Assembly (NCBI RefSeq): GCF_034702125.1
Contig: NC_085859.1
Location: 6,343,116-6,407,115, forward strand
DNA from: Engraulis encrasicolus
Taxonomy: Eukaryota > Chordata > Actinopteri > Clupeiformes > Engraulidae
Direction: 5' to 3'
DNA: 64,000 nt
Shown: one piece after another, positions 33,774 through 45,016 of the stretch
Layout of the letters: each line of letters opens with the position of its first letter
How positions within the stretch are numbered: the stretch's first letter is position 1
Made by a program: the position numbers and the translations under genes
The notes under the pieces: model-generated
Databases searched by the model: none
What the model was told of the DNA's origin: nothing
What the model saw: only the letters and a program-made list of their open reading frames with translations

Positions 33774-35512
33774 CCCAAGCAGCAAATTAACGTGCCCAAC
33801 ACGTTTTTTTAACGTTTATTTTTGGTGAGTGACACGTTCAGAATTGGTTCAGAATAGGTTCAGAATTGCGTTCAGATATGGTTAATTTGTAGGTTCCCGA
33901 TTACGTGCTCAGCACGTTCTGAAAGGGTTATTTTTTGGTGTCCAACACGTTCTCTAAACGTTTCATAATGGTGTCAAACAACACGTTCGGAAAAACACGT
34001 CCACGGACGTACAAATAAGGTGTACATTTGGGTTTTATTACGTGTTCAACACCTCTTTTTGACACCAAAAATAAACCTGCCGCAGCACCATATGGGCTTG
34101 TTTTTCTGTTAGGGGCTTAAAATTTGGCCTATGCTTTATCCTATAGCATTTATGAGGCCATTACCATTATTACTACTGTTATTATTATAGCCTTAGTTAG
34201 CCTAGTTATGCAAAAGAACAAATGCATATGTGTAATGCATGTATTTATTTGAAAACAAAAACAAGCTGCCACTTGGACTTGGGCTGGAGAGTGCAGTCTG
34301 GGCTTTCTGTTGTCAATGTTGAAGAGGACGCTTGAGTTGGCTTCACCTGAAACATGAAAAGAAGAACTTATTCAACAACTGATGCTCACTCATGACAAAT
34401 CATAATGGGCCGCAGCTGCATGAGCCCACTCTAAAATCATGCTTTGCTGGTCGCGAGGATTTCACTGTAATGTCCGTTGGGTTCAAGGGACTCGTGTATG
34501 AAATATGAAACAAAATCTTAACATACTTCTATGTCTTCTCACCTTAATAAAATGATACAGAGGTGGCACCTGTAGTAATCTTAAATAATAGTCTAGTACA
34601 AACAATGTTTGTAACGGTAGGCTATAAGTATGGAAACCACTTTCATTACAGTCAAAAAGCCCCCATTGTTTCCAATGAGCAAATGTTATTAGCGAAATGC
34701 TAATTACAACTCACCGGAGTTTCACGTTTGAAGTTTCACGTCGTCGATCCAGAAAGAGAAATTGTCAAAAGGAGGGTTGATAGTTGGTAGTTAAGAGGAT
34801 GCGGGTAAAGTCAAAGAAGGTGAAAATATGAAAGATGACGGATACAATAGTCAAAGTTTACGGAGAAATCAAGAGGGTGAAGATCTGTCAGGTCCGGCAA
34901 AAGAAGTGAGTTTTCAGTTAATCAGAGCGGTCGCCTAGCAACCGGCCACAACCGCGGCGCGAGCTGCACAGCTGCATCCAGTTCAGACATAAACAATTTG
35001 GACTTCGGTGCTAGATCAGTGTTTTAAGAAACGTGTCTTTTGACACTAAATCTGTATGTTCGAATTTAGTGTCAGATCAGTGTTTTAAAAAACGTGTCTT
35101 TTGACACTAAATCTGTATGTTCGAATTTAGTGTCAGATCAGTGTTTTAAAAAACGTGTCTTTTGACACCAAATATGTACTTTCAGATTTTGTGTCAAATC
35201 AGTGTTTTTAAAAACGTGTCTTTTGACACCAAAACTGCATGTTTGAATTTGGTGTCAGATCAGTGTTTTAAGAAACGTGTCTTTTGACACCAGATTTGTA
35301 CGTTCAGATTTCGTGTCAGATGCGTTGGTATTTTCACGTGTCATTTGACACTAAACCTAAACGTGTATTGAACGTTTTTAAAAGGTGTTTTTGCAAACGT
35401 GTCAAAAAAAACGTTCCACAAACGTGTTTGACACGTTGGTTTTATTCAACACCTAAATGGCACCGTTAAAAAACGTGTCAATTGGTTCAGAAAACGTGTT
35501 TTGCTGCTTGGG
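33774..35512. mobile_element. 1.7-kb TIR element with minisatellite
   Basis: Ends CCCAAGCAGCAAATTAACG and complement TTTTGCTGCTTGGG. Interior repeats ACACGTTC words and holds a 61-bp tandem array near the right end. No coding domain seen. Confidence 0.7.
35013..35320. repeat. 61-bp minisatellite, five copies
   Basis: AGATCAGTGTTTTAA starts at 35013, 35074, 35135, 35196 (AAATCAG), 35257. Each unit contains a GTGTCTTTTGACAC hairpin and a second GTGTC at its end. Confidence 0.9.
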
Positions 35513-35599
35513 CTGCTGGTGTGTGAGGGCTTTTATCATTGATTACATCAGGAAGTTAAAAATGTATTGCTCTACGAATAGCAAATATGTCACCATCTC

Positions 35600-35900
35600 T
35601 CATTGAACTCCATTGATTTTCATTGTGTTGCTTTCCATGATTACAATGACCCTAAACATACACCTAAGGCCAAAGTTGATTTTCTGGAGAGGTGAGAGTG
35701 ATTCAGTGATTAAGTATGACACCCAATCTGCGTATTTGAAGTGTTTTGAAGTGACTTATCTGCTCATTTTCACATTATGTTCGATAGGCGACAAAACTTT
35801 TGTCTTGTCAAAATCTGCCCTGTCTGTGGTCATTAAAGGGTCAATCTTTCTTTGGTGCATGAAATTTATTTTTGTACATTCATTTTCATTCGAGAGGGTT
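35600..35900 (+). mobile_element. Possible Tc1 transposase fragment
   Basis: ACAATGACCCTAAACATACA resembles the conserved NDPKHT codons of Tc1 transposase, followed by KAKVDFLER then a stop. Heavily decayed. Confidence 0.4.
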
Positions 35901-36244
35901 GTAGCGTTCATATGAGTGACTTCTGAAGCCAAGTGATTAATTGAAAGTCAGGTTATTAGCTGTTATTCCAAACAGATGGGTAGGTGACAACTCTTTTGGA
36001 GGCGAGTGTAAATATCCTGCTCTTTGGTTAGGAATCCTCCACATAACATATACGAGAAACAAAAACAATCAAATGTAGACCCTGTAAAGCCTGCAAATCA
36101 AGTGCACATACAGCATCATAAAAGTGAGCACACCTCTCACATTTGTACGAATCTTTAATTACATATTTACTTGGGACAGCACTTAACAATGACACTTTAT
36201 GTAATGAAAAAAATAAGTCAATGTTTCAACCACTGATTTGAGAC

Positions 36245-36287
36245 CGTCCATCAAACCAAATTTCTTTTCCGCATTGAGAACATTGGG
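36245..36287 (-). pseudogene. C2H2 finger remnant downstream of gene 3
   Basis: Minus strand reads QCSQCGKEIWFDG, a finger start without His ligands. The same DNA with flank is conserved at 55215-55275 behind gene 4, so it belongs to the ancestral 3' end of the array. A second remnant (FQCSESGKNF) lies at 36605-36640, beyond the SINE. Confidence 0.55.
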
Positions 36288-36604
36288 CAATCATGGGTGA
36301 GCGGTTACAGCGTTAAACTTGTAGCCCAAAGGTTGCCGGTTCAACTCGCGACCCGGCAGGTTGGTGGGGGGAGTAATTAAACAGTGCTGTCTCCCATCCT
36401 CCTCCATGCCTGCGGTACTCTGAGCATGGTACTGTCCCCCCACACTGCTTCCTTTCGGGCACCATCGGGGGCTGTCCCCTTGCACGGGTGAGGCATAAAT
36501 ACAATTTCATTGTGTGCAGTGTGCACTTATGTGCTGTGCAGTGCCGTGTCATAATGACAATGGGAGTTGGAGATCCCCAGGTGAGCTTTCGGCTTTCACT
36601 TTCA
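36288..36604 (+). mobile_element. tRNA-derived SINE in decayed finger array of gene 3
   Basis: Starts CATGGGTGAGCGGTTA (A-box-like), with a B-box-like GGTTCAACTCGC, then a long conserved body and the tail CAATGGGAGTTGGAGA. Other copies: 20848, 22950 (5' truncated), 39335 (minus), 63198 (partial). Flanked on both sides by minus-strand finger remnants (CSQCGK, CSESGK). Confidence 0.8.
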
Positions 36605-36823
36605 AAGTTCTTTCCGCTTTCAGAACACTGAAAAGTGAGAAAAGGTCACACCATGCCTACATTTGTTTCATTATTATAGATGGGCTTAGGCAGAAAACAT
36701 GTCTGTAATAATAAGACAAGGACATGCATGGTGCAACCTTTTCTTAATTTTCAGCTTTACAATATTTTTGTGAGCACCCTAAAAAAAGGGAGAAAAATGT
36801 TGGGTGAAGCCCGCTCAAACCTG

Positions 36824-37263
36824 TTATGTGCTTTCAGAACTCTTTGCATGAGCTTTATTATAAATGCAATGCAGGCTCTGGTGTTTCTTGAGGCTTTTCA
36901 GGTGACCAAAGTCCTTTCCACACTGAGAGCAGTGATACGGCTTTTCCCCTGAATGCACCACTTGGTGTCTTTTGAGACTGTTCATGTGAGCAAACTTCCT
37001 TCCGCACTGAGAGCACTGAAATCGCTTTACCCCTGTGTGGGTCAGCTCGTGTCTGTTCATATGGGATTCCTGGTTAAACGCCTTCCCACATTGAGAACAC
37101 TGATATGGTTTCTCTCCGGTGTGAGTTAGCAGATGCCTCGTCAGGCTGACCTTGTAAATGAAGCTCTTTTCACAAACAGAGCATGGGAATGGGTCCTTGG
37201 ATTGATGATGTGTACTGTTCCCTCCATTCTGTTTCCCATTCGATTGGACATTTTGGGCTTCAC
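36824..37263 (-). CDS. Zinc-finger gene 3: finger exon (4 C2H2 fingers)
   Basis: Terminal exon after acceptor TTGCAG|GTGAAGC in phase 1, with leader GEAQNVQSNGKQNGG and four fingers (PFPCSVCEKSF, YQCSQCGKAF, FQCSQCGRKF, YHCSQCGKDF). It ends KKHQSLHCIYNKAHAKSSEST. With the acidic exon the protein would be about 220 residues, the shortest of the cluster. Beyond the stop, at 36605-36640 and 36245-36285, are finger-start remnants on the same strand with a SINE between them, so the array was once longer. Confidence 0.85.
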
Positions 37264-37395
37264 CTGCAAAATAAATCAAACCCTTTTCAGACATGTCATG
37301 ATTTTTAAAGGGTTATTCCACATACAATCTTACCAGACTTGTGCCAATGCAGTTCTGGTGTTCTACATAGTCACTAAAAAGTTCAAATGTAAGTA

Positions 37396-37623
37396 CAGTA
37401 CAGGCCAAGAGTTTAGACACACCTTCTCATTTAACGCATTCTCTTCATTTTCATGGCTATTTACAGCACATTGTGAATTTTAACAGGGGACATGAAACCT
37501 GTGTACGAAGACATGTAGAATTATGTGCTTAACAAAAAATATAAATTCTAGCTGTTGTACAGCCAGGAAAATAAAGAGAATGCGTGAAATGAGAAGGTGT
37601 GTCCAAACTTTTGACCTTTGCTG
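37396..37623. mobile_element. Tc1/mariner-type MITE
   Basis: 228 bp, TA flanks, TIRs near CAGTACAGGCCAAGAGTTTA and complement of AGTTTGGACACACCTTCTCA (about 40 bp). No coding. Confidence 0.78.
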
Positions 37624-38147
37624 TACATGAACTGATGTAGGCATTAATTTTCTTTTTGTGTCAGACATGTCAAAGGTTTTTCCTTTACTTGACATATAAA
37701 ACATGTCACATATCAACATCTATGTGACTCTCTGATGAAAAAGGAAGTTACTCCGTTGAACTAAAATTAAAAAAAGCTTATGACTTGATTTAATAAGAAC
37801 ACATGAATTCAAAAGTGATGAAATTCTGGGGTCAACACTTGCAAGACAGACAACTTTCAAGATGGCCATCAAAATCACGGCTTTGGCATTTTCATTTTCT
37901 AAAATTGCTGAACTCTCAAAATATCACTACAGCTCCAGCACTACTACACAGTACAATACTGTACATGCCAGTTTTAGAAAAATAAAAACGTGCAAAATAG
38001 ACAGTACAATGAGATGTATTGTGTACATCAATGACTGTAACAACATCTTTCCTGACCTGTTGTACCTCTGTCTTCTACTGTCTGAAAATGCTTAATCTTT
38101 CCTCTCCTCAAATTTGTCAACTGAACGCCGCAGGGCAAATTAAGTAA

Positions 38148-38262
38148 GGGTTAACGTTCGGCGAGAAGGTCGCTACCATGGAATAGCAGCACGACAGAGA
38201 GAATCTTTAGACCCCGACGCGGAGCTATTCCACAAAGCGACCGACTCGCCGAACGTTAACCC
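38148..38262. repeat. Inverted repeat
   Basis: GGGTTAACGTTCGGCGAG and complement CTCGCCGAACGTTAACCC, with AAGGTCGCT / AGCGACC continuing the arms. MITE-like; outer borders not resolved. Confidence 0.65.
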
Positions 38263-38614
38263 GCTTATTATATGGATATACTTAAATGATTCACACATGG
38301 CGGGGACATTTCTTTATTTAATGTTACGTTTATTATAATTTTTAATGTCAAGAGATTGTTGCTGCGCAAAACAAAACAGTGCCGTTGTGGAACACCGCTA
38401 AGCAACAGGTAGCCTAGACAACAGGTGTTGTCCATCACAGCAGCTGATTAGAGTCTTGTTGAAAAGTCGCTTTAGCAGTGAAAAGTCTTGTTGCCATTGA
38501 AAGCGGTCTGATATAGACCAACCCGTCCGTTATCTCAAATATCAGACGTGCGAACGTTGGGGAGCTCCATTGAAATGAATGGAGCATTCAACCGATGACG
38601 TCACACCATATAAT

Positions 38615-38825
38615 AATAGTTATTAAAGCTTTTTTAAAGAAATGTGGTCAGCGATTAAGTGTAGCAGTGTAAGATAAGCAATGAGCTACTTGAGCCCATG
38701 GGTTGTGCTCTATTTAAAACGGGTAAGGAGACTTTTACAGCACTCCACTTCGCATCGTGCCCCACTCCCCTTACCCTTTGTAAATCGAGCACAACACACA
38801 GCCTCTTGTGGCTTATTGCTTCAGT
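38615..38825. repeat. Inverted-repeat element just downstream of gene 3 acidic exon
   Basis: Homologous to 15187-15412 (GCGATTAAGTGTAG, GTTGTGCTCTATTTAAAACG, CTTATTGCTT). Its end is within about 10 bp of the splice donor. Confidence 0.7.
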
Positions 38826-38831
38826 ACTGAC

Positions 38832-39062
38832 CCTCTGTGCCGTACTCCACCTCCTCTTCCTCTCCTTCTTCATTGATCATCATCATCCTCTGATGCCCAG
38901 GGACAGGAGCGCTAGACACCTCCTCCTCCTCCTCCTCTTCCTCTTCTTTCTTAATAACGACGATCTTCAGAAACCCTGGATCAGGAGCAATAGACGACTC
39001 ATCCTCTTCGCTTTTAATGTCTCGCTGAAGGTCCACTTCAGACGCCTCATCCATTGTGCAAT
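38832..39062 (-). CDS. Zinc-finger gene 3: acidic start exon
   Basis: The ATG at 39054 reads MDEASEVDLQRDIKSEEDES. Acceptor TGGCAG lies just upstream. Coding length is 223 bp, ending in phase 1 at GAGG|GTCAGT; this donor differs from the GTGAGT of the paralogues and may be weaker. It has DPGFLKIVVIKKE, a Glu run, a V-P-G box and MMMINEEGEEEEVEYGTEG. It splices in frame to the finger exon at 37263. Confidence 0.75.
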
Positions 39063-39334
39063 CTGCCAGTTGAGAAGAGTATAATGGCAAGCCATTTTTA
39101 GTATTTTGTTTCGTCTTTCATTAAAATGAGACATCAAACTGGAATTTTAAAAAATATGACACTCATAAAAAGCATGCCTATGTTTAAAAGTAGTTTTGGA
39201 AAATGTATTTGCATTCATTTGCAAATCATTTCTAGAATTTATGCTGCTCATCAAAAACGTTTTTTCATGAATATTTAACACCACACCATCAATTTTCACT
39301 ATTTTCACTATCAATTTTCACTACTAGTAATTAA

Positions 39335-39520
39335 AAGTGAAGTGAAAGCCCAACTGTGAAACTCTGACTCCCATTGTCAATGTGACAAAGCACCCCACAG
39401 CACACAAGTGCACACTGCACACAATGAAATTGCATTTATGCCTCACCCATGCAGGGGCGCAGCCTCTAATGGCACCCGAAAGGGAGCAGTGGGTGCGCTC
39501 CAAACGGTTCCCACAATGTT
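39335..39520 (-). mobile_element. SINE fragment, minus strand
   Basis: Reverse-orientation tail and body of the same SINE family (plus-strand CACAATGAAATTGCATTTATG). Its 5' end runs towards the (GT)n tracts. Confidence 0.65.
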
Positions 39521-39570
39521 GGACAATTCCATGCTCCCAACCTTGTGGAAAGACTGTGTGCTTGTACTGG

Positions 39571-39571
<1 letters not shown>

Positions 39572-39638
<67 letters not shown>
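39572..39638. repeat. (GT)n microsatellite
   Basis: Uninterrupted GT dinucleotides. A second tract lies at 39714-39754. Confidence 0.95.
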
Positions 39639-39640
<2 letters not shown>

Positions 39641-39711
39641 TCACGTTGCACTGTTGGTGTGATGGTCTGAGTTCCTAGTGTGCATATGTGCATCAGTTCA
39701 GTTCGGATTGG

Positions 39712-39713
<2 letters not shown>

Positions 39714-39754
<41 letters not shown>
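39714..39754. repeat. (GT)n microsatellite
   Basis: Uninterrupted GT dinucleotides, 75 bp from the previous tract. Confidence 0.95.
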
Positions 39755-39757
<3 letters not shown>

Positions 39758-39759
39758 TC

Positions 39760-41100
39760 ACGTCAGAGAGGAAAGAAGAAGAGAGCGGAAACAGCTGCCT
39801 CTATGGCGTCACCGCGCCGCCATTTTGATTTTGTTAGATATGGACGTTCCATGTAAATAACACAATGTTCAGACTCATACATGAGTGAGGAATGAAACCG
39901 TGTGTTGTTTTCTCTGTCGACCACATTTTCATCAAATTCACTTATTTCGCATTGTATTCATTTGATACGGGATTAATAGTTGATTTCTACGTTTTATTAA
40001 AAAAAAAACCCGTGATGACTGGAAACGGCAACTCTACAAAAAAGTTCCTTTTTGGGAACTTCTAGACGCAACGCTGACTCTTCCTGAAAAGGCAAGTGGC
40101 TTAATGTTTTTGTATTGCATAAATATGACAAGTAACTATCCACTTAGCAGTAAGTTCGTCATTATCTTTATATTCGTCATCAAATGGATTTAATATTATG
40201 GTTGTATTCATGGATCTTTCTGGACAGTGGGTGATGTGTGTCGGCCGTTAACGTTAGCATATCTCCATGGACAGCTAAGTGTCTATGATGTTAAATTATT
40301 AGGCCTATGTTGAGTATAACTATTTTATTCGTAAGTATAAAATGGAAGTTAACACATCTCCTCCCAGTCGTTGTTTGGAATTTTAGCCTTAGTCTCCCGG
40401 CCAGTTTCATAAATTTTCATCAGCCAGCGAACATTTTGTCCGATGGGCATGTGTAATTTCTAGAAGTGCTAGTTCTTCAGAAAAAGGATACGTGCCTAAG
40501 TACACTAAACCAACGTTAGTTCTGCTGCTGTGTTGTTCCGGTTTTTATTCCAAACTTCCATTTTCACTCCTAATGTTCACCCTGACGTGAACAGGAAATG
40601 TGCATGATATCATTTGACTGTTGTAGGCCCCTAGAGTACTTCTAGGTGTTTTCATGACCGATGTCAGTTAACTTTTTGGGAGCCAACGCATGTGAGGCGA
40701 AACGTGTTTTTTACCTGACTTGGGAGTCAAATGTTTTGAATGTCTACTATACATTGATTAAGGCATTTTCACGCACGAGCAGGAAACAATGATACATTAC
40801 TAATACTTAATTCAAGTCAGTGGCAGGAAATGATAAACCATAACCAGCAACGCATTAATTACAGCAATGCATTACTTTTTTCTGCAACTCAGAGAATACC
40901 TTAAGTTTGGCAGTTTTTTAGCAACTCAGTCAACATTGCATGTAAGCTTAACACAATAATGCATATTTTTTCTTTTTTGTGTCACTCCTCACCACATATG
41001 GCAGATTTAGTGTGAAGAGCCACCTGTACAAGATTCCTGGGACAGCAGAACATGCACCTCACGCACTACCCTGGCACCCTGGCTGAACAACCCGCAGCAC
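39760..41100. other. GC-rich promoter-like stretch, then no recognised gene
   Basis: 39756-39850 (AGAGAGGAAAGAAGAAGAGAG, CGCCATTTTGATTTTG) is an inverted relative of the THAP promoter at 43930-44030. The 39641-39677 block CACGTTGCACTGTTGG recurs at 44020 in the same orientation. Downstream to 41100 shows no exon I can support. Confidence 0.45.
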
Positions 41101-41101
41101 A

Positions 41102-41151
41102 TCATCTCCAGCTGAGAGGGGGACTCATACATTCATTTGAAATCAGCTCTA
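41102..41151 (-). CDS. THAP gene possible terminal exon
   Basis: After acceptor CACCTCAG a 15-codon tail reads IELISNECMSPPLSWR and then stops. Phase matches exon 3. Too short to support by content; another last exon is possible. Confidence 0.35.
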
Positions 41152-41659
41152 CTGAGGTGAAATGATCAAGAGTCAAAAGCATGCTGAAGAGATAAACTTG
41201 ATGATGGCTATGTTTATTTAATTAGCATTGTTTATATAGATTACACATTCCTTGTAAAAAAAAAAATAATTAAAAATTTGCCATTAAATCACTTACTATC
41301 CAGGATCTCTGAGTCTGTTGTCTCAATTTCAAGTGCGACCCGTTTTCGGGGTGGTGGACGAACTGTGTCTTGAGATTTAGGGGGGTTGGGACAGTCTACT
41401 AGCCAGGGTACGGCCATTGGCAGTAGGCCAGATTTCCTGCAGAATGCAAAGTATTGTAATGTTTATATTTCTACAAACACACTGTAAGCCCAGTTATGAA
41501 TTGTCTGAGTAAAAAATGTTGAAGGTGTAATCAAAACTTTAGTGTTGCACAAATGAACATATATTGACTTTTTTGTACAATGAACAAAGGCTTTGCCACT
41601 CAGATGAACAGACTGCGATGAAGACTGGGAAAGACTCAAATTTATTTTGTCTTTACTGA

Positions 41660-41694
<35 letters not shown>

Positions 41695-43884
41695 AAATCG
41701 AAGGAGGTAATAAAGATGCTAAAGCACAAGTGAAATCCAGGAGGATTTACAATATTATGTGAACTCCAGGCAAATGTGAGGACAAACACAAGGACAAGGG
41801 CACCAAAGCACTTTGAGTCAACTAGATATAGTATGTATAAATACATTTGAGATATGATTTGGTTTGAAGACACATGTAGGATGGTAATGGCAATCAACAG
41901 AAAACATGACACCAGGATAAGGTGACTCCGCAAATACGAAGACATCCCATGGAAAAAGTCTAGAACTTTTCAAACATATATGGGTTGAAATTAAAAAATA
42001 AAAGAGGTCATCAAACAATGACAATAGTTCAATGCACAGTCAACATCAATGAAAGGCAAGGGGTCTGACAATGTAAATAAGCTTACAGTTCTGGAAGGAT
42101 CTCAACTGTTGCAACAGAATGAGTCCATGAAAGTCCAAAAGATGGAGGCATACACAGTGATATAAAATACAGAGTGCAGCAATATACAAATTGTTGAGTG
42201 CATGGCAAAGTTCTTAAAGGTTGAGGGGGATGGCCTCTTGTTAGTGGACTGGAATGGCCTTTGGTGAACAGGGGGCATGGCTAGACAGTGAATGACTGCA
42301 GCATCCTGGAAAGAACAAATACATGCACAATACAGAGTGCAGCAATATACAAATTGTTGAGTGCATGGCAAAGTTCTTAAAGGTTGAGGGGGATGGCCTC
42401 TTGTTAGTGGACTGGAATGGCCTTTGGTGAACAGGGGGCATGGCTAGACGGTGAATGACTGCAGCATCCTGGAAGGAACATAAATACAAGCCATGATTCT
42501 CCATGTCATACAGTGTGTGTAACCTGTTGCGGATCCTGACGACGCTCTCTGCTTGTGAGGAGCAAAAGCCTTATGCTTGATTCAAGCCAGCAATGGTAGA
42601 GGAGGAGCACTCAATGTGTGGCTCTCTAAATATGTAATTAGTTGTATTTTTTTTGTAAAGAAAACCAAAATTTTAAATTATTTTTTGTGAATATGTGTGT
42701 TTTGAATTTGCAACATTACCACAAGTAATCAGGCTAAACATCTGGGTTTACAGTATGTTGAAAACTTATAGAGTATCAAGTGTCATTTTCAGAATATGAA
42801 ATGGCAATGTCTCTACCTGTCCAATGGGTTCACAAATTGTGAAATGGCGAAATGGTCACTGCATACTTTCCTATGCTTCATTTCATCGGTCTGTAAACCA
42901 CATAGGTCCTCCCGCCTGATGTTATTAATCCATTCTGCACACCTGCAGAAAATAACAGTAGTGTGTTTTAATATCACAGATATCCTTGGTTAACATTTGC
43001 GCTGGTTCATGTTTTCTATTTTGCCACTAGGGGGAGATACAACACAAATTATAGGGGTCTGGCTTTTTTGTTGAAATTGAGTTTCCGTCAGAGGAAAGTC
43101 TATGTGAGTTTCTCCACTTCAATAGGACAAGGACTGGATACTTTGCCGTGGATATGTTTAGTCTGGCGATTTTAAAGTTAATTGAGTTAAATTTTGAAAG
43201 GAAAATGTTAGATGCATATGTGGGCATCATCATAACACGAATAAACAAAGCCCACTGCACAGTTGTCAGATCATTTCAGCGCCTCGATTCATCATGCAGT
43301 GGGTTGTTGCGCTAGCAGGCTATCCAACTTTGTTTTACGGCGACATAACGGTGGCATCATCTGCCTACCCAACACATCCTTTTAAGGTAAGACAATTAGT
43401 TAATATAGCACTTGATGTGGCACGTCGTTGGCGTATTATATACGAGCAAAATAATAGTTTCTAGGTGACGTATGCTATGCTAAAACTGTGGTGGGAGGTG
43501 CTGGACATTGAAAACAGCCTTCCTTGCAGATCATCGACAGTATGCATTTCTAAATCAGAAGTGAAAAAAGGTACTCGGTAGGCCTAGAAAATTAAATGTT
43601 GTGCTCGCATTAGAAGTTAAGCACACAAAGTTATGTCTTTTGACACACAATGTTCTCATCATGTTGCTCAAATATCATTGTGCCCATCTGACATCTGCAC
43701 ATCAGGCTTAGGCTATCAAAACGAAACTATACCTTTTTTTTTCTTTGGGAAATGAATGAAATGCCACCTCCTTGTTCCTTCCTGTGGACTTGTAACACCC
43801 TACAGCAGCACATTGTGTGCCTATATATTTTGGTGTATTTGGGGCATTTGGGTCCTTTGCGTAATTGTGATCGGTGTTAGCCAT
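41102..43884 (-). CDS. THAP-domain protein gene (4 exons)
   Basis: Assembled from splice sites and frame. Exon 1 is 43884-43733 (ATG; MANTDHNYAKDPNAPNTPKY, then CAAVGCYKST and FHSFPKEKK; donor GTATAG). Exon 2 is 42942-42817 (CAEWINNIRRED ... VCSDHF; acceptor TCTGCAG, donor GTAGAG). Exon 3 is 41436-41297 (RKSGLLPMAVPWL, RPPPRKRVALE; donor GTAAGT). The probable last exon is 41151-41102. Phases agree (2, 2, 1) and the total is 155 codons plus stop. The THAP zinc domain needs C-x2-4-C, a Trp, C-x2-H and an AVPxxF-like end; all are present, the last as AVPWL with Leu for Phe. THAP proteins are nuclear DNA-binding proteins, often derived from P-element transposases. Here no transposase part is seen, so it is a minimal THAP protein. 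The last exon is the least certain. Confidence 0.72.
41297..41436 (-). CDS. THAP gene exon 3
   Basis: 140 bp. It completes the THAP fold with P-M-A-V-P-W-L and continues into a Pro/Arg/Lys-rich segment (RPPPRKRV), a possible nuclear localisation signal. Acceptor TTCTGCAG, donor GATA|GTAAGTG. Confidence 0.68.
41663..41693 (+). repeat. G31 homopolymer
   Basis: Run of 31 G in THAP intron 2, a likely G-quadruplex and an assembly-sensitive site. Confidence 0.9.
42168..42490. repeat. 163-bp tandem duplication
   Basis: TACAGAGTGCAGCAATATAC begins at 42168 and 42331; both units are nearly identical. In THAP intron 2. Confidence 0.88.
42817..42942 (-). CDS. THAP gene exon 2
   Basis: 126 bp encoding the middle of the THAP domain: W-I-N-N-I-R-R, then KVCSDHF supplying the final Cys and His ligands, then FVNPLD. 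Flanked by acceptor TTTTCTGCAG and donor GGACAG|GTAGAG. Confidence 0.72.
43733..43884 (-). CDS. THAP gene exon 1
   Basis: Carries the start codon and the first zinc-ligand pair (C-A-A-V-G-C) plus the typical F-H-x-F-P motif. It ends in phase 2 at a donor following a run of nine A. The GC-rich upstream stretch to about 44110 contains AAAATGGCGG and is the likely promoter. Confidence 0.7.
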
Positions 43885-44110
43885 GTTTTTGACTGATGCT
43901 GAATGAATGAACCGTTGGCGACGCGTCCTTGACTACCAAAATCAAAATGGCGGACGGCGTCGGTGAGGTAACAATACAGGCCAATAGAACTTTCCCCTCT
44001 CTTCTTCTTTCCTCTCTGCTCACGTTGCACTGTTGGCGTAGTGGTCTGAGTTCCTTGATGAAGGAAGCTGACTTCTTATCCACCACGGCACAGTTCCACT
44101 TCTTCACCTA
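43885..44110 (-). promoter_or_regulatory. THAP gene upstream region
   Basis: CpG-containing DNA directly 5' of the THAP start codon, with CCGCCATTTTGATTTTGG on the minus strand (contains CGCCATTTT, a YY1-like core). No TATA box seen. Promoter role is inferred from position. Confidence 0.4.
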
Positions 44111-44111
44111 C

Positions 44112-44172
<61 letters not shown>
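44111..44172. repeat. (CA)n microsatellite
   Basis: About 31 CA units upstream of the THAP gene promoter. Confidence 0.95.
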
Positions 44173-44175
<3 letters not shown>

Positions 44176-45016
44176 TATTCATAATTCTGTATTTGTGGGT
44201 CCTTCAGTGTATACTTTTCAAAAGGCACAGAAGCAGGGTACAGAATCGTACCTTATTTGGAAGTTAAATCCCTTATCAAACTGATACGGGACGCTATTTG
44301 TTCCTTATTTCATGAATAACTAAGGCTGAAACGGGCCACAATTTGGTTATAATGCAGTAAATTGCATCTATTTTTCCCCCTGGGAAAGGACCATCAAACC
44401 CTGCGCGACAATCAAGTGTCCCTTATTATTTATTTCTGAAAGGTGGCAACCCTACCTATGTAGGTGTCTGATGCCCCATCTGTGAACATTACAGTAACCA
44501 GGGCCAGAGCTCTATAAATTAAATTAACTTTTTTCATCAGAAGCTAATTCTAGCCAGTGGAAGTTAAATCTTACTAGCCACACATAGGCCCTATTACACT
44601 CTGTATCAGTCAAGGTGACTAATATGTTTTCTCTTCTAACAGCCAAACTGAGTTTTCACCAGCATTTGGAGAGCCCTGACAGTAACCCTTTTTCGTAGGC
44701 TACGTAGAGTTTCGTAGAGCTCTATTGTGAAGCTGAATTTAATTGCTGGAGAGAAGTTGCATGAATGAATAAATATCCTCACACACAACGCCAAGGAGGA
44801 TAGGCTACGTTTAAGCTTTGGGGAGTCCTAGAACTACTTGCAGCTGAACTAAACCCCTTGATTCACATTGTTCACGTTGTTTGTAGCATGCTGAAATGTC
44901 AGCGAGCTACGCCGTGTTTATTATGGTAGGCTACTCATGTCTGCTTTCATGTTCTACCTTGGTCTGGAAGGAGGTGGGAGAGGAAATCTTCGATTAACGT
45001 GGTATTGCGGTCATAC

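Noticed and set aside
39324..39678. His/Thr and Cys/Val repeat proteins over the (GT)n tracts
   Set aside because: Translation of dinucleotide repeats in both strands; not a gene.
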